From JBQTIP01 sp052388025 (GTDB lineage: Bacteria > Actinomycetota > UBA4738 > HRBIN12), in contig JBQTIP010000017.1 of NCBI GenBank assembly GCA_052388025.1, positions 1 through 20,928 of the forward strand: a DNA stretch of 20,928 bases, written 5' to 3'. This document shows, one piece after another, positions 11,986 to 18,027 of the stretch (the first letter of the stretch is position 1; each line of letters begins with the position of its first letter). A model generated the notes under the pieces. That model was not told where the DNA came from, did not search any database, and worked only from the letters and a program-made list of their open reading frames with translations. Made by a program: the position numbers and the translations under genes.

Positions 11986-13205
11986 AGGGTTGGCGCGCGC
12001 TCGCGCTCGTCGCCCTCGTGGCCGGGGCGGGCGCGATCGGCACGCTTGCGGCGGGCGCCGCCACCGGGATGGGCCGGGCCGATCTCGCTCACCTCGCCGC
12101 CTATCTCGTCCCGGCCGTCGGCGTGACGGTGCTCTCCATGGCGGTCGCCCGGCCGCTGTTGGCCCGGGCCTCGCTGCGGCTCCGCTTCGTTGCCATCGCG
12201 ACCGTCGCCGCGGTCGCCGGCCTCGCGAACCTGTTCGTGCTGGCGCAGCTGATGTTCGTCGACGACCACGACGCCACGCTGGTCGGCGTTCTCCTGCTCT
12301 ATGCGATCGGCGCCGGGGCCGGAGCGGCACTGGTCCTTGCTCGCGCATCGTCTGAGGCCGTGGACAGGCTGGCGCAGACGGCTCGAGCGCTCGGCGGGGG
12401 CGACCTCGACGCTCGGGTCGGCGGCATCGACGCGGGCGCGGAGCTGGACACGCTCGCCCGAACGCTCGACGAGATGGCCGCGCGGCTCCAGGAGGCCCAG
12501 GCCCGCGAGCGGGAGATCGAAGCCGTGCGCCGGGACCTCATCACGACCGTGTCGCACGACCTCCGGACGCCGCTCGCCGGCCTTCGCGCGATGGTGGAGG
12601 CGATCGACGAGGGGGTTGTGGAGGACCTCCCGAGCCTCAGGCGGTACGCGATCGAGATGCGCCGCTCCGTGAACGCGCTCGTCACGCTCGTGGACGACCT
12701 GTTCGAGCTCGCGCAGCTCGACTCGGGCGCCATCGAGCAAGAGACCCGACGGGCGCGCCTCGACGACGTCGTGCGCTCGGCCGTCGCGGCGGTGGAGCCA
12801 CTGGCGGAGGCGAAGGGCCTGACGCTGCAAGCGAACCTGAATGGCATCGAGGACGCCGAGTGCTCCCCCCGACTCGTTCGCGTACTCCAGAACCTGTTGC
12901 AGAACGCCGTGCGGCACACGCCGGCCGAGGGCGCCGTCCGCGTCGATGCGCACCGCGTGCCAGCCGGCCTCGAGCTGGCCGTTGAGGATACCGGCGAGGG
13001 CATCGCGCCCGAGGACCTCGAGCGGGTGTTCGACCCGTTCTGGCGGGCCGACCCGGCGAGGTCAGGCGGCGGGGCCGGCCTCGGCCTCGCCCTCGCCAAG
13101 CGCATAGTGGAGGCGCTCGGCGGCCGGATCGAAGCGGAGAGCCGTCCGGCGAGCGGCTCCCGCTTCGCGGTGCTCGTGCCGGAGCCGGCCGCCCGAGCGA
13201 AGTAG
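11982..13205 (+). CDS. Sensor histidine kinase (HAMP-HisKA-HATPase)
   Basis: 407 residues. Four membrane helices lie at about 5-27, 37-57, 68-90 and 98-120 with very short loops, so there is no large extracellular sensor domain; signals may be sensed within the membrane. A HAMP-like linker (about 121-172) leads to the HisKA motif VSHDLRTPLAGLRA with His192. The ATPase domain shows the N box NLLQNAVRHTP, G1 VEDTGEGI, F box FDPFWRAD, and G2 GAGLGLALAKRIVEALGGRI. All catalytic motifs are intact. The start overlaps the regulator's stop (ATGA), a normal translationally coupled pair. The stimulus cannot be deduced; an envelope role is suggested by the secreted neighbours. Confidence 0.93.
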   Translation: MKGWRALALVALVAGAGAIGTLAAGAATGMGRADLAHLAAYLVPAVGVTVLSMAVARPLLARASLRLRFVAIATVAAVAGLANLFVLAQLMFVDDHDATLVGVLLLYAIGAGAGAALVLARASSEAVDRLAQTARALGGGDLDARVGGIDAGAELDTLARTLDEMAARLQEAQAREREIEAVRRDLITTVSHDLRTPLAGLRAMVEAIDEGVVEDLPSLRRYAIEMRRSVNALVTLVDDLFELAQLDSGAIEQETRRARLDDVVRSAVAAVEPLAEAKGLTLQANLNGIEDAECSPRLVRVLQNLLQNAVRHTPAEGAVRVDAHRVPAGLELAVEDTGEGIAPEDLERVFDPFWRADPARSGGGAGLGLALAKRIVEALGGRIEAESRPASGSRFAVLVPEPAARAK

Positions 13206-13254
13206 CCGAGGACAGATTCACGTCCGCCCGAACGTTGAGACTTCGTTCATCGCG

Positions 13255-13288
13255 TCGAAAGGGTTTGGCAAGGCCGCCACTCTAGGGT
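13255..13288 (+). promoter_or_regulatory. Promoter region of the spondin gene with shared 11-mer
   Basis: TCGAAAGGGTT (13255-13265) is followed after 17 bases by TAGGGT (13283-13288), the same layout as the DM13 promoter. The -10 context CTAGGGTCG also matches the cpaB promoter. Predicted start near 13295. A GAACG-N9-CGTTC inverted repeat at 13230-13248 lies upstream and could be a further binding site. Confidence 0.5.
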
Positions 13289-13296
13289 CGTCCACC

Positions 13297-13315
13297 GACG
13301 GTGGAGGTCACCGTC
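13297..13315 (+). promoter_or_regulatory. Stem-loop at the 5' end of the spondin mRNA leader
   Basis: GACGGTG (13297-13303) pairs with CACCGTC (13309-13315) around a 5-base loop, beginning about three bases after the predicted start site. A competing palindrome, CCACCG-A-CGGTGG, covers 13292-13304. Either could stabilise the message or be an operator. Confidence 0.4.
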
Positions 13316-13341
13316 CCGGGTTCCCCAAGAGGAGGTGGCCC

Positions 13342-14079
13342 ATGAAACAAGGCAAGCGCGCGGTGTGGTCGGTCGTGATCGTGGCCGCGCTGCTGGCGCT
13401 CGGCCTCGCGGCACCGGCCGGCGCCGCCCATCCGCGAACCTACGAGGTGACGATCACCGATCTCACCTCGGCGCAGCCGTTCACACCGCCGGTGGTCGTG
13501 ACTCACAGCCGGGCGCTGTCGCTGTTCGAGGTCGGTAGGCCGGCGAGCTTCGAAGTCCAGGAGATCGCCGAGAACGGGAACAACGCGCCGCTTCTCGCCC
13601 TGCTGGCAGGGAAGCCCGGCGTGTTCGACGCCGTGCAGGCGGGCGCGGGGCCGATCGTCCCCGCCGGGACGCCCGGCTCGGCGATGTTCCCGGACTCGGT
13701 CGTCTTCACGGTCACGGCGGGCGGGAACGCGAGGTTCCTGTCGTTCGTGGCCATGCTCATCTGCACGAACGACGGGTTCAGCGGCGCGAACCGCGTGCGC
13801 CTTCCCAGAGGGGTCGGCGACAGCGTGAGCCTTCAGACGGCCGGCTACGACGCCGGGACCGAGATCAACACCGAGGACTTCGCGGACATCGTCCCACCGT
13901 GCCAGAGCCTGATCGGAGTTTCGTCGGGCGAGGCCGGCACGGGGACGACCAACCCCGCGCTCGCGGAAGGCGGCAAGGTGCTCCACCACCCTGGGATCCA
14001 GGGCGGCTCGGACCTGCTCCCCGGGGTCCACGGATGGACCGACCCTGTCTTGGAGATCGTGATCGAGCGAGTGAGCTAG
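13342..14079 (+). CDS. Secreted spondin-domain protein
   Basis: The ATG at 13342 has AGGAGG about 6 bases upstream. The N-terminus is a classic Sec signal (KRAVWSVVIVAALLALGLAA, cleavage likely after GAA at residue 29). The mature part, RTYEVTITDLTSAQPFTPPV VVTHSRALSLFEVG, then ASFEVQEIAENGNNAPLLAL, matches the bacterial Spondin_N domain, named after the F-spondin amino-terminal region and proposed to have a C2-like beta-sandwich fold. Two cysteines (in LICTND and PPCQSL) could form a disulphide. The whole 245-residue protein is essentially signal plus one domain. Function in bacteria is not established. It follows the two-component genes after 136 bases and has its own promoter with the 11-mer shared with DM13. 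Confidence 0.85.
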   Translation: MKQGKRAVWSVVIVAALLALGLAAPAGAAHPRTYEVTITDLTSAQPFTPPVVVTHSRALSLFEVGRPASFEVQEIAENGNNAPLLALLAGKPGVFDAVQAGAGPIVPAGTPGSAMFPDSVVFTVTAGGNARFLSFVAMLICTNDGFSGANRVRLPRGVGDSVSLQTAGYDAGTEINTEDFADIVPPCQSLIGVSSGEAGTGTTNPALAEGGKVLHHPGIQGGSDLLPGVHGWTDPVLEIVIERVS

Positions 14080-14093
14080 GAGTGTCGGGCGGG

Positions 14094-14117
14094 CGGCCGG
14101 GCGACGAGCCCCGGCCG
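14094..14117 (+). terminator. GC-rich hairpin after the spondin gene
   Basis: CGGCCGGG (14094-14101) pairs with CCCGGCCG (14110-14117), 8 perfect pairs around an 8-base loop, 14 bases after the stop codon. No T tract follows, so it is a non-canonical candidate terminator. Confidence 0.5.
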
Positions 14118-14215
14118 GCCGCTCGGGCGCCATCCTTAACCTCCTCTTGAGTGTCCCTCTGCCCTCACATAACGCCGCCGCTGCCAGGGTACGGGGGACA
14201 CGAGAGGAGGTTGCA

Positions 14216-14707
14216 ATGGCAACCATCATCACCAACTGGAGGCGGCTTTCTGCGGCGCTGGTCGTCGTCGCCGCCACAGCTATCGGAAGCCTGACCGGAT
14301 CGCTGGTGGCACAGGCGTCCACCACCTGTCAGGGCGAACAGGCCACGATCACGGGCACTTCGGGCGAGGACGTCCTGAACGGGACCGCCGGTCGCGGCGT
14401 CATCGCGGGGCTGGGCGGCGAGGACCACATCAACGGGCTCGGTGGAAACGACCTGATCTGCGGCGGCGGGGGACGTGACGAGATCAACGGCGGCGCCGGC
14501 AACGATACGTTCGTCGGGAACGCCGGCGACGACGAAGCCCACGGTGGGCAGGGTCAGGATGTCCTGCGCGGCAACGCTGGGAACGACCACCTCGAGGGCG
14601 ACGGCGGAAACGACACGTTGAACGGCGGGCCGGGCACGGACGATCTGGACGGCGGCCCCGGCACGGACGACTGCATCGCCGGCGAGACCACGAGCAACTG
14701 CCCGTAG
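14216..14707 (+). CDS. Secreted RTX-type calcium-binding repeat protein
   Basis: ATG 14216 follows AGAGGAGG at good spacing; an upstream GTG at 14147 is ignored. Residues 1-35 form a signal peptide (LSAALVVVAATAIGSLTGSL, ending VAQAS). The rest is about ten nonapeptide repeats of the GGxGxDxux type, such as GLGGNDLICGG, GGAGNDTFVG, GNAGNDHLEG and GGPGTDDLDGG, which wind into a parallel beta roll binding one calcium ion per turn. Four cysteines (38, 82, 153, 162) probably cap the roll with disulphides. There is no catalytic or adhesion domain: the 163-residue protein is only signal plus repeats, a type common in actinobacteria and exported by Sec, unlike classical type I-secreted RTX toxins. 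Confidence 0.9.
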   Translation: MATIITNWRRLSAALVVVAATAIGSLTGSLVAQASTTCQGEQATITGTSGEDVLNGTAGRGVIAGLGGEDHINGLGGNDLICGGGGRDEINGGAGNDTFVGNAGDDEAHGGQGQDVLRGNAGNDHLEGDGGNDTLNGGPGTDDLDGGPGTDDCIAGETTSNCP

Positions 14708-14731
14708 CATGGGGTCCGGGCGCGAGGATCC

Positions 14732-15238
14732 TCAATCGGGCTCGGGGATAGTGCCGAGATTCAACACTACCCAGGGCCGGAAGCCCTCCCGCTCGTAGAA
14801 GCGCATCGCACCCTCGTTCCCCACGATCACTCCGATAACCATCTCCCGGACGCCGAGCGCGCGGAGCTCCTGATAGACGCGCTGCATCATCCGCTTCCCG
14901 AGGCCGACGTTCCGGTAGCCCGGCTCGACCGAGAGCGTCTTCAACTCCGCGAAGCGTTCCCCGGTCACGTTCGTGTCGTCGCCGGGGGCGTGCGGGCTCA
15001 CCAGGGCGTAGGCCACGGGACGCTCCCCGTCCTCGGCGATCAGGGCGAACGCGGCCGGGTCGCGAAGCCATTCCGCGTAGTTGGCCCGACGCCGTCTCCA
15101 GGCGTCGTCGCCATCCCGCCACGGCGCCCCCGGGATCTCCGGGCCGACCGCCCGATGATGCTTGTGCAGCGCACGCCACAGAGCCTCGAGGTCGTCGATC
15201 CGCTCGGGGCCCGCCCGGACGATCCTGACGTCTCCCAT
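14732..15238 (-). CDS. GNAT-family N-acetyltransferase
   Basis: The 168-residue product has the GNAT core: the first strand VRIVRAGPERIDDLEALWRA, a central AFALIAEDGERPVAYALVS strand pair, motif A with the acetyl-CoA loop (LKTLSVEPGYRNVGLGKRMM), and motif B around VIVGNEGAMRFYEREGF with the usual Asn and Tyr. The closing strand PWVVLNLG is present. It should transfer an acetyl group to an amine; the substrate cannot be deduced. The start at ATG 15238 lies one base after the pmbA stop, so it is the third gene of a tldD-pmbA-GNAT operon, and may modify a peptide product or act in protein modification. It ends 24 bases from the convergent RTX gene. Confidence 0.88.
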   Translation of the reverse strand: MGDVRIVRAGPERIDDLEALWRALHKHHRAVGPEIPGAPWRDGDDAWRRRRANYAEWLRDPAAFALIAEDGERPVAYALVSPHAPGDDTNVTGERFAELKTLSVEPGYRNVGLGKRMMQRVYQELRALGVREMVIGVIVGNEGAMRFYEREGFRPWVVLNLGTIPEPD

Positions 15239-15239
15239 C

Positions 15240-16577
15240 TCAGACCCCCGCGATCGTCATCTCGCCTATGAGGATCGTCGGGACGCCGACGGATGTGAAG
15301 AAGCGGAGGTCGTTTCCCACGGCCGCGACCGCCGTGAGCATCTCGGGCACCGTGCTCGCGATCGTCATCTCGCGCAGCGGCTCCCCTATCTCGCCTCCGG
15401 TGATCCGGAGCCCCGTCGCGCCGACCGAGAACTGGCCGCTGATCGGGTTCGCGCCGGAGTGCACCCCGCTCACCTCCTGGATCAGCACCCCGCCCTCCGC
15501 CTGCGACAAGATGTCCGCCGGTGGCGCTCGGCCCGGTTCCACATAGAGGTTCGTGGTCCCGACGCCGGGCACGGAGCGGTAGCCGCCGCGCCGCGCGTTG
15601 CCGGTCGACGCCGTCCCACCCCGCCGCGCCGTGTACGTGTTGTGGAGGAACCCCATCAGCCTCCCGCCCGAGATCAGCTCGGTCCGCTCCGTACGCACCC
15701 CTTCGTCGTCGAAGGGCGACGCGCCCGGCCCCGCGAGGAGCCGCCCGTCGTCGACCAGTGTGAACACGTCCGAGCCGACCTGCCTTCCCACCAGCGATGC
15801 GAACAGCGAGCGGCCCTTCTGGACCGCCTCCGCGGAGAGCGCGCCGGACAGCACGCCCATGAACGAGGACCCGGCGAACGGGTCGAGCACGACGGGCACC
15901 TTCACGGTGGGGGGCTTCACAGCGCCGAGCATGCGGGACGCCCGCGTCGCAGACTCGGCGGCGACGTCCGCCGACTCGAGCTCGCCCAGTTCTCGCGCGA
16001 GCCGATAGGAGAAGCCGGTTTGCGTCTCGTCGCCCTCCTCGGCCAGGGCGTACACGCCACACCAGCAATCGGTACGTGAATACTCCGCATCCACGCCCGC
16101 CGTCGACGCGAGCGCGATCCGGGACACCGTGTCGCCGTACTCCGCCCCCACCACCTTTCTCACGCGGGGGTCGGTCGTGATCGCCACGCGCTCAAGGTCG
16201 AGCGCCAGCGACACCTTCCGCTCGGTAGGCACCCCGGCCTGCCTCTCCCGGAACAGCTCCGGCATCGCCTTGACGGCTTCGCCGGCGGGGAGGGCGTTGA
16301 ACTCGTCCGGCGTTGCGAACCCGGCGTTCTCGCGTGCCCCGGCCACGGCCTCGCCGACCTCGCCCGCGGAGGGATCGGCGGCGTACGCGTACCCGAGCCG
16401 CCCCCCCGAGATCACCCGAACGCCGACCCCGCGCGACTCGGCGAACGTCAGCCCCTCGATCTCTCCTCCGCGAGCCCGGACCTCGGTCCGGCGCGACTCC
16501 TCGGCGTAGGCCTCGACCGATTCGTCGCCCGATGCCGCCTCGACGGCCAGGCGGCACAGCTCCGCGAGGTCAGGCAC
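15240..16577 (-). CDS. pmbA: TldE/PmbA-family protein, inactive partner of TldD
   Basis: Partner subunit of the TldD/TldE heterodimeric metalloprotease, which trims unfolded or modified peptides (microcin B17, CcdA antitoxin in E. coli). The 445-residue product shows family features: EAYAEESRRTEVRARGGEIE, RGVGVRVISGGRLGYAYAAD, VVLDPFAGSSFMGVLSGALS, DDGRLLAGPGASPFDDEGV and GVHSGANPISGQFSVGATG. It has no HExxxH motif, as expected for TldE. The start is uncertain because several in-frame GTGs lie in a 9-bp tandem repeat; I use GTG 16577, which precedes PDLAELCRLAVEAA and overlaps the tldD stop by 8 bases. Longer versions (to 16604) would add a Pro-rich (VPP)n leader. Confidence 0.88.
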   Translation of the reverse strand: MPDLAELCRLAVEAASGDESVEAYAEESRRTEVRARGGEIEGLTFAESRGVGVRVISGGRLGYAYAADPSAGEVGEAVAGARENAGFATPDEFNALPAGEAVKAMPELFRERQAGVPTERKVSLALDLERVAITTDPRVRKVVGAEYGDTVSRIALASTAGVDAEYSRTDCWCGVYALAEEGDETQTGFSYRLARELGELESADVAAESATRASRMLGAVKPPTVKVPVVLDPFAGSSFMGVLSGALSAEAVQKGRSLFASLVGRQVGSDVFTLVDDGRLLAGPGASPFDDEGVRTERTELISGGRLMGFLHNTYTARRGGTASTGNARRGGYRSVPGVGTTNLYVEPGRAPPADILSQAEGGVLIQEVSGVHSGANPISGQFSVGATGLRITGGEIGEPLREMTIASTVPEMLTAVAAVGNDLRFFTSVGVPTILIGEMTIAGV

Positions 16578-17982
16578 CGGTGGCGCCGGTGGCACCGGTG
16601 GCACCGGTGCCCCCCACCGTCATTCGCGTGATGCGAAGCGTGGGCGAGCCGTTGCCCACCGGCACCCCCTGTCCGTCCTTGCCGCAGATGCCCTCGCGGG
16701 TCTCGAAGTCGTCGGCGACAGCGTCGATGGCCGTGAGGATGTCGATGCCGCGGCCGACAAGGTTCGCGCCGCGGACCGGCCTTTTGATCTCGCCGTTCTC
16801 GATGAGGTACCCCTCGGAGACCCCGAACACAAAATCCCCGGTGGCGGGGTTCACCTGCCCCCCGCCGATCGCGCTGACGTAAACGCCGCTCGCCGTGTCC
16901 TGGACGACGTCCTCGGGCTTCGACTCGCCCGCAAGGATGTAGGAGTTGGTCATGCGCGGGATGGGCGGGTGCGCGTAGGACTGCCGGCGGCCGTTCCCCG
17001 AAGACGGCACGCCGTCCTCCTCCGCCCGCAGGCGGTCGTACAGGTACCCGCGGAGCAGCCCGCCCTCGAAGAGCACCGTGCACTGCGCCGGCGCGCCCTC
17101 GTCGTCGAAGGAGAATGAACCCCACGCGTTCGGCACGGTCGCGTCGTCGACGCCGGTCACGAGCGGCGACGCAAGCGCGTCGCCTACCCGCCCGCGGTAG
17201 ATCGACGCCTCCTTGCTGATGAGATCGGCCTCGAGCCCGTGGCCGCACGCTTCGTGGAAGAGCACGCCGCCGGTTCCCGGCCCGAGCACCACGGGCATCT
17301 CTCCCGCAGGCGCGGGGACGGAGTCGAGCATAGTCACTGCCATTCGCGCGGCCTTCTCCGCTGTGTTGCGCGGTGGATGCGCGTCCACGAACTCGGCGCC
17401 GGCGAGGCCCGCCGGTCCCTCGAACCCCGTCTGGATGATGTCGCCACGGGCCGCCACGACCTGCGCGACCAGCCGGATGCGCGGGCGCTCCTCCCTTACC
17501 CACCGGCCGTCGGAGGTCGCGATCAGGACGCGCTGCAAGGAGTCGCCGTAGACGCCCACAACCTGCCGCACCTCCGGGCTGAACGACCGCGCCGCCTCGT
17601 CCAGCTCCCGGAGCCAGCCGACCTTGTCGGCCGCGGGGACGCTCCCCGCGGGCCGCTCCGCTCCGTGCGTGACCGGTCGGTCGAGCCTTCGAAGATCCGC
17701 GGCGGCGACCGGGGATCCGTCGGTCACCGCCGCGGCCGCGGCCGCGGCGACCTCGAGAAGCGCCTCGCGATCGAGCCGGTTGGAGAACGCGTACCCGTAG
17801 GAGGTTCCCTGCCCAACGCGCACGCCGGCGCCGCGGTCAAGTCCGGTGGTGAGCTCCTCGATCTTTCCGTCGTCGAGACGGATCTGCACCGAGGAGCGCT
17901 CCTCCACGAACAGCTCCACGAACGAACCTCCCCGCGACGACGCGGCGGCGAGCACGTCCCGGATGAGTTCGGGATCGAGCAT
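16570..17982 (-). CDS. tldD: TldD-family metalloprotease
   Basis: Catalytic subunit of the TldD/TldE protease. The 470-residue product contains the zinc motif HEACGHGLEAD (HExxxH at 243-248) in GTGGVLFHEACGHGLEADLI, preceded by EMPVVLGPG and followed by GSFSFDDEGAPAQCTVLFEG and MTNSYILAGESKP. N-terminal features such as IRLDDGKIEELTTGLDRGAG VRVG are typical. The C-terminus is unusual: after the conserved RITRMTVGG it runs into four Thr-Gly-Ala units encoded by a 9-bp tandem repeat. The ATG at 17982 has a TAGAAT box 9 bases upstream and no Shine-Dalgarno, suggesting a leaderless mRNA. First gene of tldD-pmbA-GNAT; the divergent gene at 18028 starts 45 bases away. Confidence 0.93.
   Translation of the reverse strand: MLDPELIRDVLAAASSRGGSFVELFVEERSSVQIRLDDGKIEELTTGLDRGAGVRVGQGTSYGYAFSNRLDREALLEVAAAAAAAVTDGSPVAAADLRRLDRPVTHGAERPAGSVPAADKVGWLRELDEAARSFSPEVRQVVGVYGDSLQRVLIATSDGRWVREERPRIRLVAQVVAARGDIIQTGFEGPAGLAGAEFVDAHPPRNTAEKAARMAVTMLDSVPAPAGEMPVVLGPGTGGVLFHEACGHGLEADLISKEASIYRGRVGDALASPLVTGVDDATVPNAWGSFSFDDEGAPAQCTVLFEGGLLRGYLYDRLRAEEDGVPSSGNGRRQSYAHPPIPRMTNSYILAGESKPEDVVQDTASGVYVSAIGGGQVNPATGDFVFGVSEGYLIENGEIKRPVRGANLVGRGIDILTAIDAVADDFETREGICGKDGQGVPVGNGSPTLRITRMTVGGTGATGATGATGA
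16573..16608. repeat. Four tandem 9-bp repeats GGCACCGGT in the tldD/pmbA junction
   Basis: Units lie at 16573-16581, 16582-16590 (one A-to-G change), 16591-16599 and 16600-16608. On the minus strand they encode Thr-Gly-Ala repeats at the TldD C-terminus and, in the other frame, Val-Pro-Pro repeats at the possible PmbA N-terminus. Most units supply a GTG in the pmbA frame. Nine-base units keep both frames if the copy number changes. Confidence 0.85.
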
Positions 17983-17991
17983 GGGGCCGGG

Positions 17992-17997
17992 ATTCTA
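17992..17997 (-). promoter_or_regulatory. Candidate -10 box of tldD (leaderless)
   Basis: TAGAAT on the minus strand ends 9 bases before the tldD ATG. It is a close match to the consensus, and no ribosome-binding site lies between. Confidence 0.45.
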
Positions 17998-18027
17998 GTC
18001 GCGGCTGGTGGTGTATGAACTGGGGCG

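Noticed and set aside
11218..12348. 376-codon open frame antisense to the two-component genes
   Set aside because: Both sense genes have complete catalytic motifs, so this frame is a GC shadow.
14147..14175. Sigma-70 promoter TTGAGT-N17-TAACGC before the RTX gene
   Set aside because: The -10 box matches the consensus at only two positions, too weak to list as a feature.
14147..14215. N-terminal extension of the RTX protein from GTG 14147
   Set aside because: ATG 14216 has a strong AGAGGAGG site and opens directly into a signal peptide; the extension would bury the signal.
16573..16608. CRISPR-like repeat array
   Set aside because: The units are 9 bp and directly adjacent without spacers, and they are coding; it is a minisatellite.
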